Positions 1 to 12,800 of a DNA stretch of 64,000 nucleotides are shown here, in pieces. Numbering within the stretch: position 1 is the stretch's first letter; every line of letters begins with the position of its first letter. The stretch is from Bimuria novae-zelandiae CBS 107.79 (taxonomy: Eukaryota; Ascomycota; Dothideomycetes; Pleosporales; Didymosphaeriaceae), in NCBI GenBank assembly GCA_010015655.1, contig ML976696.1, positions 1 through 64,000 on the forward strand, written 5' to 3'. Position numbers and translations under genes: made by a program. The notes under the pieces are model-generated. The model saw only the letters and a list, made by a program, of their open reading frames with translations. It was not told the origin of the DNA and did no database searches.

Positions 1-1803
1 ATCTTAGAAAATATGATTGCCTGCTCCTTTCGCATTGTAAGGACAACAGTGCCAAGCATGTTTGTTGAGATGTCTTGGATATAAGCCTATACGATATGTG
101 AACACATTGTGAAGCGGTTTACAAGGGGTTATATACCTCTTCTGGATCCTGGTGTCTCATCTGTTTTTCAAACTGCACCCCAGCCATGTCCTGTCCGGCA
201 GGAAACATGATCAGTTTTTCACGGTAAATTGTCTGTCGAAGGCGATCAAGGTTACTCAGTGATTGATGTACTTGGATAAATGTCGACTTGTTATGTTTTT
301 GACAAAACTCGTCAAGGAAAGAACTTTTGAGAAACGTAGCTGTTCACAACAGGTTAGGAACACGTTCGTAACGGCTTTACATCAGGACTTACCAACTGTT
401 AGGCTTGGATCGTTCGCTCGACGAATCAGAGCTACGATCTCCTGGGTCAACGCCTCAGGCGTCTTTGTTGGAGGTGGAGGAGGGTGGCTATGTATCCCAT
501 GTGACGTAAAAAGGTAGTACGGACACTCCTGTAGGTCGAAGGGTATGATAATATTAAAGGTGACCCCACACAGGACCCGGACCAGCTTTCCTTTGCCTTG
601 TGGGTGATCAACGTCTTGGGAACAGGTTCGTAAGCTGTTAGGAATAGCATGGAGACATGTCAACGTACCACAGTCCTTCAATTTCGTCCTGGTAGACAAG
701 ACAACCCCACAGGTGTCCCTCTGTTCTAGTTCGTGTGGTAAACCGTTTTCAAACGGATTCTGAAGGTATTCGACATTGTATTTGTCCCCAACAGCACGGT
801 AAAAATGGCGTTCTGTGTTCGCTGTCTGCCAAGACTAGCTTGCGCAACCAATGTACCAGGGGCGAATCCCTGAAACCGTCTACAACATGTGATTATCTTG
901 TTCTAGTTTGGTTTTCATAATATTATAACCTACCTGGTGTCGCATTTGGCGAAGAACTGGTGCGCAGGAGACCTTCTGATTTGGGCATGCAATACCACTG
1001 TGAAAACGCCCAGTAACAGCAGAGTACAGACTAGAATGTGTTTAGAACATGTGTAGAACTGGCTTCAAAGACATACCTAGTGGATTTTTTCTTACGCTCG
1101 TCACGCTCGGTCCTGTAGATGTTGAGACGAGAGTTACGCATCTGCTCCCAGGTCTCTGATGTAACATGAGTGTGTGAAAGTGTGGCTAACGAGTTGTCAA
1201 GGTATTCACAACGTTTTACACCAGTACATTCGTACCGGTATCTCATCGCCTGCCCACCTAAGAACTGAGATGATGTGCGCTTTGCAGGACCCTTTTGTTT
1301 CCTGCAGTACTGAAACTAATGCTTTGTTAACTTGTTCTAAACCGGTTCACAACACATATACCTGGAGTGCGTCCTGTAACACTAACTCTGGTGTGGCTCT
1401 TTTCGGATCGACATGAACACAGAACGTATAGCCGTTAACAGAGGTTTGAGGATACTCAGGAAGAAGAGCTATTTGTGTGAGAGTCATAGTCGTTAGGGGA
1501 CTAGTAGTCCCTGTTGTAAGAATAGTAAGCGGTGCTGTATCATCCTACACAAGTTAAGATCAGGACTAGAACAGATTGACAATGTGTTTAAAGGCCAATT
1601 CACCTCATTTTCTTTGTCTTCTTCTTCGCCATGATACGTGTCATCCTCTTGTGTTGGCCTACTGTCAAAGTCCATTGTTGTGTCGTCTAGGTCGCTATCA
1701 TATGCGGCATCGGACATACGGTCGGCCCGGGAGTCATTGGTAATAGGGTCACCTCAACACGGTTAGAACACATTCACAACATGTTCTCAACATACTTACT
1801 CAT
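1..1803 (-). CDS. Multi-exon fungal protein of unknown function, 3' end beyond window
   Basis: I joined this gene by eye; every junction keeps the frame. Exons (minus strand): 1803-1800, 1752-1604, 1544-1362, 1315-1077, 1030-934, 825-669, 614-393, 339-137, 86-1 (continues off the edge), giving about 446 residues. Seven introns are 46-59 nt, with GTAAGT, GTATGT, GTACGT, GTATAT or GTGAAT donors and AG acceptors; the 108-nt fourth intron (826-933) is the least certain. The start is a 4-nt exon ATGA, or else the ATG at 1717. The protein has an acidic N-terminus, a stretch reading YRYECTGVKRCEYL, and a proline run SHPPPPPTKTP, followed by LSNLDRLRQTIYREKL. From memory, large fungal proteins with this HPPPPP-KTP block exist, possibly transposase-derived; no function can be assigned. 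Base composition is normal, unlike the mutated DNA to its right. Confidence 0.72.
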
Positions 1804-1865
1804 TTTGGTTTTACCGGTTAAATTGAGTTGGAGGGAGCAAATTGGGGCGTGCGCTGTACTTAAGA

Positions 1866-1917
1866 GGTGACCTAACCACCCGATAAGTAACCCGACCACT
1901 CGATTTGTAAGCCAACC
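1866..1917. repeat. Orphan doubled motif resembling a pogo-type TIR end
   Basis: Two imperfect copies of CCACYCGAT start at 1876 and 1896, 20 bp apart. The layout matches the right ends of the pogo-like elements in this window, which carry a doubled CACTCGC-type motif. No partner end or transposase is visible to the left, so this is at best a transposon remnant lying just upstream of the first gene. The remaining 1926-1990 is unassigned. Confidence 0.25.
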
Positions 1918-1993
1918 AGCGAACAGGGGTCTGCACTAGCGCGTGTGGTGGGCCGAGGTCAAAGTGTGGTGGGGTTAACCGTATCCACCTTAA

Positions 1994-3516
1994 CTAGCAA
2001 GGAATAGGTGCAACAAGGGATATAGTCTAAGATATAGCTAATAATCTACTTGCTAAGCGCAGTAGATAGCCTATTAGTAAGCACTAGATAGACAGGCTTA
2101 AGACGCGTACGCTAGAAATTAAGCTTTAAAGGAGCTATTTATATAATTGTTAGCAAGCCCTAAACGAAGATCTACGTATTATAACGCCCTAGTTTAAGCT
2201 AGTTACTAATACTAAGGCTAAGTATAGTATCGCTAATAATAACACGTACAACTTCGATAAGACAGGCTTTATAATAGGGGTAATACAGGGTTAGATAGTC
2301 TTTACAGGCTCTGAGAAGCGAAGCAACCTAAAGAAGATTTAACCTAGTAACTATAGGTAGGTTACTAATATCTAGGGTATTAGCGCTAAAGGCTAGGCTC
2401 TACTACCCTTTCTTATTTCCTTAGCAAGGTTCTAATTACGTCCTAGTTCTATAATCTACCCTAAGACTAGGTTATTAAAGTTAGTCCTAATAGCTAGACG
2501 TTAAATAAGCTTAGCCTTGCCTAGCTAAGGCACTTTAATACCTATACTAAGGCGCGTAGTTTAGGTGCACACTAGCTACTAATTATAAATAGCCACGAGA
2601 GCCACTGCTCACACGAATTCTATAAATACTATAAGGAATAGAAGATTATTATTTTCTATATGCCTTTACACTTATCACACCTCTTGTAGCCACTTAATGT
2701 GGGTTATTTTTCGCCTTTAAAGCAGGCGTATAGCAATAAGATTAGTAGCTTAGCACAGTACGGCACTAAGTAAATTAAGAAGGAGGTCTTTCTACTAGCC
2801 TTTAAAGTAGCTTTTAAAAAAGTAATAATAAAGGCGAATATCTGCGCAGGCTTTAAAGGCGCTAGATTAGTCCTATATAACCTAAAGGCGGTGTTATTAA
2901 GACTTAATGTGGTTCTTCGTACGCCAACTCCACCTAACGTAGAGAATACCTTATAAGAATTAAAAACATTAAGCAACCTCCGCGAGATAGAGGCTTAGTT
3001 AACGCTAGTTTATAAGCGTGTATAAAAGTATAAAGATTTACTAGTTTCTCCGCTTCTTAGAGCTGTTAAGTAGCTTAATAAAGGTGTTACATTAATAGGG
3101 CACGAAATAGTGTTAATATAATAAGAAATAGCAGGGCTTTGTAAGGTAGTAGAGATAGTAATAGAGGTAAAAAGTTAAAAGAGGAAGTATATTCAGGCAG
3201 CTAAAACACTTATAGTAAGAGAGGTAGTTAATTTAATAGCTAAAAAGGATAGTAGTGGGCAAAAGGAGGGTGAAGAGTCTACAAAGAGGGTGCGTGGGCA
3301 GAGGCGCTGCGGATATTGCGGTAAAGCTGGTCACAACGCTCGCACCTGCGCAGTAGAAATTGTAAATACATCTAATAGCAATAAGTCTAAATAGTATTTC
3401 TATGTTCTGCGAATTATAGTAAATTGTAGTGGTGTTGTAGGAGGCGCTTCGCAATAGACTAACTTTTAAAAAGTGGCCCGCTCGGTGGGGTTGGCCCGCT
3501 CGGTGGTGAACCACGT
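1994..3516 (+). mobile_element. Pogo/Fot1-like DNA transposon D1, 5'-truncated and RIP-mutated
   Basis: This is an inverted second copy of element D2 (51964-53810). The shared sequence starts near 1994, so about 330 bp of the left end is missing. The right TIR (about 3472-3516) contains GCCCGCTCGGTGG twice and ends next to TA. The transposase frame on the plus strand is full of TAG/TAA. Its C-terminus still reads CGYCGKAGHNARTC (about 3310-3350), a CX2CX4HX4C zinc knuckle of the kind seen at the end of fungal DDE-1 transposases. The element is inactive. Confidence 0.8.
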
Positions 3517-3518
3517 TA

Positions 3519-3841
3519 GTAGCTTTTAGCTTAATTAAATTAATCTGTCTTACTTTTACACTAATTATACTACTCTATTATTTTAGGTATACTAAGTAAC
3601 TTAATAGGTTTATTACTAAAGCCCTTTTTAAAGATTTTTATTATTATTTTAAGTTAACTTAAAGTATTATTGGAGCTTTATAATAAGTTAAGTTACTAAG
3701 TAGTGACTCTTATTAGTAAGGTTTAGTATAGTATTAAGGGTAGAAACTTACGCTTAGTAATAGTTTAAATAAATAAAATAACTTAGTTATCTTCCTAGGC
3801 TATTTATAGTATTATTTTACCTTTTAAAAGAGCCTAGTAGG
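3519..3841. repeat. RIP-mutated unclassified repeat, left part
   Basis: AT/TA-rich DNA without coding potential. About 3581-3830 is similar, in the same orientation, to about 18404-18650. It is split from 16101-16531 by Gypsy insertion G1; the 5-bp duplication GTAGG (3837-3841 and 16096-16100) marks the break. Confidence 0.55.
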
Positions 3842-4089
3842 TGTGACGGCCTGGCATGCCGGCAGGACACATGACCTCGCGTGAGAGGCGCGACTGCCTC
3901 ACGCCTGGGCGCAGCTGCCCACGCACCCAGTGTAGCTATCTCGGATAGATAGATGTTCCGTGCCGAGCGGTAGCGCATAAAAGCGCCGCAGGCCTGTGTA
4001 CCTATAGTCTCCTCATCTTAGTGTAGCTAAAATAGAGCTAACCTACCTTATCTACTCTCTTAATGCAAGAGCCCGTGCCTGTCCTTATA
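3842..4089 (+). repeat. G1 5' LTR
   Basis: Starts TGTGACGG and ends CCTTATA, where the terminal TA is probably a RIP-changed CA. It is 248 bp, retains many CpA/TpG dinucleotides, and contains CACATGACCTCG, close to the CACGTGACCTCG of the G2 LTR. It is preceded by GTAGG. Confidence 0.9.
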
Positions 4090-4149
4090 TTACACTAAGA
4101 TCTCTTTACTTAGCTAGAGATAGTAACAAAATATTAAGTTAAACTACTT

Positions 4150-6140
4150 AATCTACCTGCGCGCACGACTTAACAATAACTACCTTAGAAGATTTATTAT
4201 ATAACTACGCTAAGCTATTAGTTTATTATAAAGTATAATTACCTGTAATAAGAGGTCTTAATACTACTAAGTAACGTACTGCTTAAAGGGAGTTAAAGGA
4301 CGTAGTTCGAAAATAGCACGCCGTAGCTAGCTAGGAGAGCTAATTAGCCTACTGCCCTTTACTTAATAAACGTGCTATATAGGCAACCTACTGCTTACGT
4401 AAAGAAGGCTATAAGAGCCCTAGCCTCTATAAGAAAGGAACCTATCCCTACTAACTATCCTAAGCACTACCTGCTCGCCTTCTCCCTACTAGAAAACTAA
4501 TAACTAGCTACTCTACCCGCAGTATTAACAAAATAGCACTAAAACACCTATTTATAGCGTTAGTCCTAGAAAAGGAGATGCTAGGCAGCGCGTACGACCT
4601 ATCTAAGCCCTTTATCTACTAAGAACACGAAATCTAGAGCTATGGCTCTATTACTAAGGAAAACTACAATTAAGACACTTCCCTAAAACTTACTCGTATC
4701 TAGCAAGGTATTAATAAGGACCTCTTACAACCTCCCTAGCTACCTACGTTTACTAGTAACAACCTAATCACTGCGACGCTAAAGGCCGTAATTAAGCATT
4801 TTAGGCAGGAACTAGTAAAGATTACTGTAGAGCTAGTTAGCTAGCTACTTCTTCGTAGTGTAGAGCGATAATAACTACATATATACCGCCAGATCGCTGC
4901 TAATACCTTAACTAAAGGCGAAGGGCTGCATAGAGCCCTTGTTTAAGCGTAGTAAAAGATAGACAAGTTAGAAGCCTAACTTGCTAAATAGGCTATAGTA
5001 GGCTCTACCCCTAATATACTAATAACTTAATCTTGTATAACTAAATTCTAAATCCTCCCTTAAACCTTAAGCTAAAGCGTCCCCTCTGCTAACAACCTGC
5101 TAAGCTCTAAGCCTAGTAAGCTTAATAACTTATATTTTTCGCGCTTATCACTATTTAAGCCTATTACTTGTCTATATACACGCTCTTTAGGCGCAAGCTA
5201 GCGCTTAATTAAGTTCCTAAACCCTCCGCTGCTCTTAGACGGCAAGATAACTACGACCTTTAAGCACTAAAGGGCCTATATAGAGAATAAACTTCGGTCC
5301 AACCGCGATTAGTTTATGGGAGAGACTTTAGAGGATACCTAAGAGCGTATCGTAGCATATATAACTACACGCACAGAGGATCCCGCCTGTAACTAACTTA
5401 TAACTTTAATTAGAGCTCTATAAGATAGTGGCAAACGCATTAATAGCGAATTTATAATAGATATAATAGAGCAAGCTTTTAGCGACCCACATAAGGAGAA
5501 GAAAGCCTGTTAGGTATTTATCTAACTACGCCTCCGCTCTATAGCTAAGTTTACTAGCTTCTAAGTAGACTTCTTCCGCCTTACAACGCAGCGTAAGCTA
5601 CCTGCTAACTAATAAGTTAAAGAGTTCTATAAGAAGCTTATAGATTAACTCTGCATAAATATAGGCTATAATATTCGTCGCTTTAAAGATAATTACTCTA
5701 AGTTTATTAACATCGCCCGCGACCTCGCACGAGAGGTAATAATTATAGACTTTTAGGTTACAGCGCGCGCTAAATAAGAATCTCGAAAGAAGGCTACTCT
5801 TACCTTAGCTACTAGGTCTCGCGAGTACGCTTTAATACTAGCGTAGCCTCTTGCTCGCATATAGCTAACGCGCGCTGCTACTATAGCTTTAGGTAGTTAG
5901 CTTACCTACTACTATTATAAAAAGTTAAGATATATTACTTAAGACTGCCTAAATGGCCCTATTAATTAGAAAGCGTTAGAGGCCAGCGATTTAGCACCGC
6001 AAGCTAATAAAGAGGTATACTATAAGACTAAGGATAGAGGCTTCCTCTCTTCTAATAAGGAATCAGGAAAAGTATTACTCTAGGGGAAGTTTCCTTCCTA
6101 GAGAATCCTATAGGAGCTGCTAGTATACGAGACCTCTTAT
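4150..6140 (+). pseudogene. G1 gag, degenerate
   Basis: No long frame is open, but reading through stops gives gag-like protein around 5230-6000. It lies between the 5' LTR and the protease. Boundaries are approximate. Nearly all lesions are TAG or TAA. Confidence 0.6.
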
Positions 6141-9100
6141 TTAGCGAAAGTGCTTTTACTTTGCCCTGCCGTATCTTAACAAACGGGCTAGCAATTAGAT
6201 TAAAGGCTCTTATTAATATAGGCGCAAGTAGTTACGTCCTAGTCTATCTTAAACACCTCTACATAATTAAGAAGGGACTTAAGGTATCTATTAAAAGCAT
6301 GGAAGCTGTTTCCTTAGCTAGATATAATAGTTAACTAAACAGGCAGGTGAATAAGCACTTCCAGGCTAACCTAGTGCTAAACGGCCACCACCTTACTACT
6401 TACTTTATACCCTGCAATACTAGCCGCCACGACCTTATAGTTAGCCGTAAGCTTCTCGAGGAAGCCAACGTCTAGATTAACTATAGGTAGTAAATGCTTA
6501 AGTAGCTAAATATAACATAAATTAACTATAAATAAGACATTATTATCCTAACGCGGGGCACAGCTACAGGAATTAATCCTAAGCATTAGGCAGATACTAA
6601 CTAACGTAACAAGCTTATAGACGTGGCTATTGTACGGTATATCTACCGCTTATCGCAGCAATCCCCTCAGCGTCGTACCTACTAGAAGAACCTAGCGAAG
6701 ATAGAGGAGTAGCTCCGCTACTAAGCGCTACTATTATAAGAGCAGTAGCTAACTTGCCCTAAACCTATCTCCCGCAAGGACCTCGCTAAGGCAGGCCTTA
6801 AGATTAATATTATAGGAGCCGCGGTATTTATAATTAATACGCGTTAGAAAGAGACAGTTATTAGCTATATTAGTGTTTATAAAGTAGAGAAGCTAATCTA
6901 AGACCGTAAGGAGGAGCTAGGCCAGATAGACCCGCTAGACCCAGACAAAGAACTCTACTAGCTTCTTATAAAAAAGTTACTGTTCCTAGGCTATACGGGC
7001 GCTACCCTAGCTTACTTCTTAAAGAAGGACTCTAACGTACTGCCTCTACACTACGACGGCGTTGATTACAACATTAAGCTAATCGCAGATAACACACTAA
7101 CATTAAGCCTACTATATAGTATGTCTCTAGAGTAGTTATAGCTTATTAAGGATTACCTAAATAACTACCTTTAACGTAGCGTTATCACTCACAGCAACGC
7201 GCCCTACGCCTTACTAGTACTATTTACTAAAAAGCCTAGAGGGGGGTAGTAATTTTATGTTAACTATCGCAAGCTTAACGCTATTATAAAGAAAGATATC
7301 TATTTTATCCTACTTATCTAAGAGACCCTTACGAGGCTCGCCCGTGCTAAGATATTTACTAAGCTAGACGTATGGCAGGCCTTTTATCGCATTCAACTAG
7401 ACAAGGAAGCAGAGGACCTAACCACGTTTTATATACGCTATAGTAACTACAAGTATCGTGTGCTCCTATTTAGTCTCTATAATAAACCTGCCACCTTTTA
7501 GCGATATATTAACAGGGTACTATATGGCCTACTTAACGACTTTTGCACAGTATATCTAGACAATATCCTTATCTACTTAAAGGATCTACTGCACCATAAG
7601 GAGCATATTACGCAGGTGCTTAAACGACTCCGCGACGCTAGTTTATAAGCAGACATTAAGAAAAGCAAGTTTATAGTAACTAGGACAAAGTTCCTTAGCC
7701 TTATTATTAGCACTTAAGGCATTTAGAAGGACCTAGAGAAGATTGCTATTATGCAGGACTAGCCTATGCCTATATTAGTTAAAAGCATATAGTTATTTTT
7801 AGGCTTCTGTAACTTCTACCGAACCTTCCTTAAGGACTATAGACGTATTATTAGACTACTTATAAAGCTCCTTAAGAAGGGCGCCTAGCATGCCTTTAGA
7901 GAGCGAGAGCTTGCAGCCTTTTAGCAAGTTAAAGACCTTATACTATTAGATAACGTACTTGCTTACTACTCTCCCTATTACGTCACACGTATGGAAATAG
8001 ACGCGAGCGATGGTGTTGTTGCTGGCGTACTCTCTTAGCTGCAGGACGACGGACTCTGGCAACCTGTAGCCTTCTATTCTAAGATAATAAGCGACCCGCA
8101 GATGAACTACGATATACACGACAAAGAGATGCTAGCCGTGATCTATAGCCTTAAAGAATAGAGATCTTAGCTTATTAGTCTATAGATAACTAAGCTCTTT
8201 AGCGCTATTACTAACTATTAAGCGCTAGAGTACTTCTCTACTAAGCGCGAGCTTACTCCTTAATAGATACGCTAGGCTATAATAGTGGCTAATTTTAACC
8301 TAAAGCTTACCTACTAACTAGGCATTGCTAACATAGTGGCTAACGCGCTATCACGCAAGCAGAAGGAACTATAGACTTAAAAGGAGAAGGATAAGGTAGC
8401 TTATATAAGGGTTTTCTTATAGGCTAAGTAGCTAGACGTTAATATAGTGTAAGAAGCTATAACCTAACTCGCTAACCTAGCTACTTAAGGATTATAAGGC
8501 TAGGAGCTTAAGATTGCTATAATAGATAACTTTCTAGCCTCTCCCTTTACAGAGGATCCTCATGCCCTCGTTAATTAGGTAATTAAAGTAAACTAGAATT
8601 ATAATAGCCTACAAAAGCTGCGGGAAAAAGCTCTATCTAATAACTAAGGACCGTAGAAGCTAAATAATTAAGATTTACTCTTATATAAAGATTAGCTAGT
8701 TGTCCTAGTAGTTAACTTCCTACGTACCTACTTAATCCGAGCCACCTATGCTACGCAGCTCACTACTCACCCAGGAAAAAGGAAGATAGCGAAGCTACTT
8801 AGAGATTAGTACTACTAGCCAAATCTAGCGAAGGATGTGGACACCTATATCGCTACCTATAAGGCTTATTAATAGAGTTATACGCCCCGCGACTGCACCC
8901 TAGGACTACTTAAGCTATTACTAATACTAGAGCGAGCATAGTAGGACGTTTTAATAGACTTTAAGTTATTCCCACCTGACAAGAAAGGGTACGATAACGC
9001 CTTTATTATGGTTAACCGCCTAAGTAAGCGCTGCTTCTTACTGCCTTGCCACAAGACAACCACGGCGGAACAGGCTGTAGATATGTACTATCGCTATATC

Positions 9101-9235
9101 TGGCGCGTGTACGGCCCACCCAAGTCTATTGTCTCTAATCGAGGCCCGCAGTTTATCTTAGCATTTATATACGAGCTATGCTAACTTATAGGCGTTAAGT
9201 AAAAGCTCTTAATAGCTTATTATCCTTAGACTAAT

Positions 9236-9432
9236 TGTGAGGTTTGATGTTTGCCACTGAGCTGATGGCTTATTTTCCTTTTGTTTGTTTTTGATGTTTG
9301 CCACCGAGCTGATAGCTTATTTTCCTTTTATTTACTGTTTGCCAGTTATCTAGGATGTTTGCGCCTGGGTATATAGGAGATAGCTTACCTCTAGAGGCAG
9401 ACGGGGGATATACATTAGTTATTTAGTTCATA
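9236..9432 (+). repeat. Copia 5' LTR
   Basis: 197 bp, nearly identical to the 3' LTR. It contains two copies of a block with CACYGAGCTGATRGCTTATT, about 50 bp apart. Confidence 0.9.
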
Positions 9433-9447
9433 GTTATGAGCCCGGTA
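9433..9447 (+). promoter_or_regulatory. Copia primer-binding site matching the initiator tRNA anticodon arm
   Basis: GTTATGAGCCCGG directly follows the LTR. It is complementary to the anticodon stem-loop of initiator tRNA-Met (GGGCUCAUAAC), the internal half-tRNA primer known from Drosophila copia and relatives, rather than to a tRNA 3' end. Confidence 0.75.
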
Positions 9448-9547
9448 TAGCGTTTTGTCAGGCAACTTAGCTATTGCAATCGGTGATTGCTCTTAGTTAT
9501 CTGATCTTTCACACATACTATTTGTTTGCCCTCTCCATACAATCACG

Positions 9548-9802
9548 ATGACGGCCGAATTGCAGGCAGCATCCCGAGCGATGGGAGTAATCCTTGAGAC
9601 GCCCAAGGACTGGCAATCATGGCTATTTTTGCGTAAAGATACAGCGCAACAGCATGGGCTGTGGGAGTACGTGGATCCTAACGTGCCGGAGGCAGATTTG
9701 AGGCAATTAACAGCGCCTACTCCGCTAGAGCTAAAAGACCCGTTGCCACGCGCAGGGGCAAATAGGGAACTAATCCTTATACTAGTAAATTACACTAAGT
9801 AA
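9548..9802 (+). pseudogene. Copia gag N-terminus, remnant
   Basis: Starts at ATG 9548 and stays open for 84 codons, then enters RIP-mutated sequence and stops. KDWQSWLF and GLWEYVDP fit Copia gag proteins, which have a conserved W-x2-W and a GLW motif near the start. It is the only intact piece of the element's coding region because it lies in the unmutated left margin. Confidence 0.7.
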
Positions 9803-12800
9803 GATCTTAACGACAAAGGGTTTGCGCGCTACTAATTCTTATATTAAAGGTATAAGTAAGATCTTCTAGTATTTAAGCGTTAGTAGAGAGCGCTTATTAT
9901 CTTTAACTCTAAAATAGCGCGTACTATATATTAACGTAACCTATACTTGCTACAAGGCAAGGACACTACTTATACACGTTTAATTACCCTTAAGGTCTAC
10001 TTATTGCTTACGATAACCGCAATTAAGCGCGAACTAAAGGAGAAGTATTACTAATTATATATGCTACTAAGGGACAAGAGTATAGAGATTTGGCTAAGGG
10101 ACTAGCTTAACGTGACAAGGCAGGCGTATATAGTTTTGCTATTAGATATCGCGGATAACTAATTAGTGGAGGATTTTCTAGTAGCTATTAAGGTAGTAGA
10201 TCTAAAGTATAGAGCGCCTGCGCTAGTAAGTTATCTTAAGTAATAGCGCACTAGCTAGACAACTGCTCTATTATTAGAAGATAAGATCGCGACATATAAG
10301 GACTACTTACAAACGACTTAACCTAGGGCCCTTTAACTTACGGCAATAGCAGGAGAGCTTTAAGTAGCAAAGACTATCTAAAAAATAGATAAGGATAGCT
10401 TTAATAATAAGGGCAAGAACTGCTTGTGTAGATTTCGCTACTAGTAGAAGAACTACTATCACCTTAACCTACATGCTAAAGGCAGGCGCGTGGACTTTAA
10501 GGATAAGAAGTCTATACAAGAGCGCATTAAAAAGGCTTACTAGGATAACGCTGGCTTAAAAGAAAAGGTAGAGGAGTACCTAGGCAAATAGCGTAAGCGT
10601 AATAACATAGACATCGAGGAGATAATTATAGCAGACAACGGCAAAGCTCCTATTACTCTAGCTACTTATACGGCAAATTTTACAGCGGAGGCTGTCCTTA
10701 TAGACAACGACTCTCCGCCTTTTAGAGATCTTGAAGTCGCAGCTATTGCAGAAGATAATAGTTTATAAGACTACTAGATTCTAGACCTAGGCAGTAATAC
10801 TTACATTATTAATTTAGAGGACTAGGTAGGCTAAGAGAAGGAGCGTGAGGAGCATAATAGCGGGACTATTACTACTAGAGTAAGTCACATTCTAGTAGAA
10901 GCCTAGGGTAAAGTTAGCCTCTCTATCTATACGCCGTCTAGTGTTAAGAGCTTAGCACTTACTTACGTCGCCTTTATGCCAGGCTTCTTAACAAGCGTTA
11001 TAGGCCTAGGCCACTATCGTGATGTAGGCATTTACTTTAACTCTGGCAGAGACGTTCTGTATAGAAGCTTAAGGGTAATTACTTATTTAGAGTACCAGCG
11101 GGGCTACTAGTTGCTAGACGTCAAGACAAGTAAGCGACTAAAGCAGCTAACGTTATTTACCTTTATAATAAGGATAGCGCTATTAAGGATACTAAAACCT
11201 GTTTAGAAACTTAGCGCGAAGCTTGCTTATGCTATATAAAGTTATCTATTAAGAGAGGCAGTCTAACACTTACAAGATAATATAGTTAGCGTCAAAGTAA
11301 CAGACGTCGAGTAGTAAGACCTTAATTGCCAAGTCTATCACGAGGCAAAGCTCACGTAGCAGGTGTCTAGGCGTACGCTAGTAGACGTGGCAGAGCGCCC
11401 GTTTTATTGTATTACTATTAACGTTTTATAAATCCGCGAGCACGGCAAGCTCTGCTACAATCGTAATAGGTACGCTACTTATGTGGTGGACAAGTATTCT
11501 AAAAAGAACGAGGTAGAAATAACCAGGACAAGAAACGCGAGAGAGCTACGTCCCTAGCTACTTAGCGTAATTTAGCGGATCTAGAGGCAGTTTAATTGCG
11601 ACGTAATCGTTATAAAAGCTAATAATAAGAAGGGATTTAGGTTTAAGAGTCTCTATAATAAATTAGGCATACGCTTAGAGCTGCGGGTATTAAACACACT
11701 AAAGTAGAACGGCGGCGCTAAAATAGCTAGGAAGATACTTAGCATAAGGGTAAGAGCGCTAATATTATAGGCCAACTTACCTAAAAAGCTAGCGAATAAG
11801 ATATATAAGATGGCAAGATACTTACTTAACTATACGCTAACGAGGTCGTTAGGCTAGAAAACTCTGTATAAGATTGTTTAGAGACACAAGCCTGTTGTCT
11901 CCTACATGCGGCCTATTAGTTGTTAAGCATATATATTAAATAAGCACTTGCCAAAGGCTGCAAAGACATAGTCTAGGGCTCTTATCGGCCATCTTGTAGG
12001 GTATGATTTGACTAATATCTTTAGGATTTAGCTACTAATAAAGGACCAAGTTGTTCGCGTAAGAGACGTTGTTTTTAACCTAAGTCGTTTCTATAAAGGC
12101 AGCAAAGATGTGTATAATAGGCAAGCGATTGCGAGATCTATTAAGCTATTAGATGTGCTAGAGATGCTAAATAAAGATAATATTAAAATAGAAGACTTAC
12201 TAATAACACGGCAAGCGCGAGCGCGTACATTACTCTAGTAATTAACTATGTCTAACGAGGGAGTTCTCTCCCAAGTTAAGTATAGAGTGGATAAGAAGGC
12301 TTCCGCTATTGCTAAGCAAGTTAAAGAGATGCAGCGTATAGTAGATACTCTATTTCGCGACATATTATACCCGGTAGCTAGAAATCTGGACAATCGAGGC
12401 GACAACGTCATTCTGGACAAATAAATTCAAACGCTAGAAAACAAGTTAGAGCAAGACAAGGCTTAATTATAGCAGTAGCTAGGGGGTAAGGAGGATTTAG
12501 TGTTAAGGGGGAGCACGCAGACCTAAGAGTGTAGTAATAAGAAATAAAGCGCCTTACCTAATAAGGAAAGAGTCTTAGTATAAAAAGATAGAGACACTTA
12601 ATTTTTCGACGCGTACTTAACACCGCCTTTACCTACCTAGTAACTAGTCGTAAACCGTTCTGCGACTAAAATACTAGACTATGTGCCTAACATGCATACG
12701 AACAATGCTCCTTAGCGTCGAAACCTTAATTTTTTAGAGGAAAATATCGTTTCAGGCAGGCGTGAGCGTAGGCCGACGAACCGCAACAATCCTTAGTCAC

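Noticed and set aside
1876..1904. Left TIR of D1
   Set aside because: The motif differs from the D-family TIR and its orientation fits a right end, so it was kept as an orphan.
3233..3514. 93-codon minus-strand ORF, with a relative at 51966-52247
   Set aside because: Both are antisense to the transposase C-terminus and TIR of D1/D2; conservation reflects the transposon, and the real product is the zinc-knuckle frame on the other strand.
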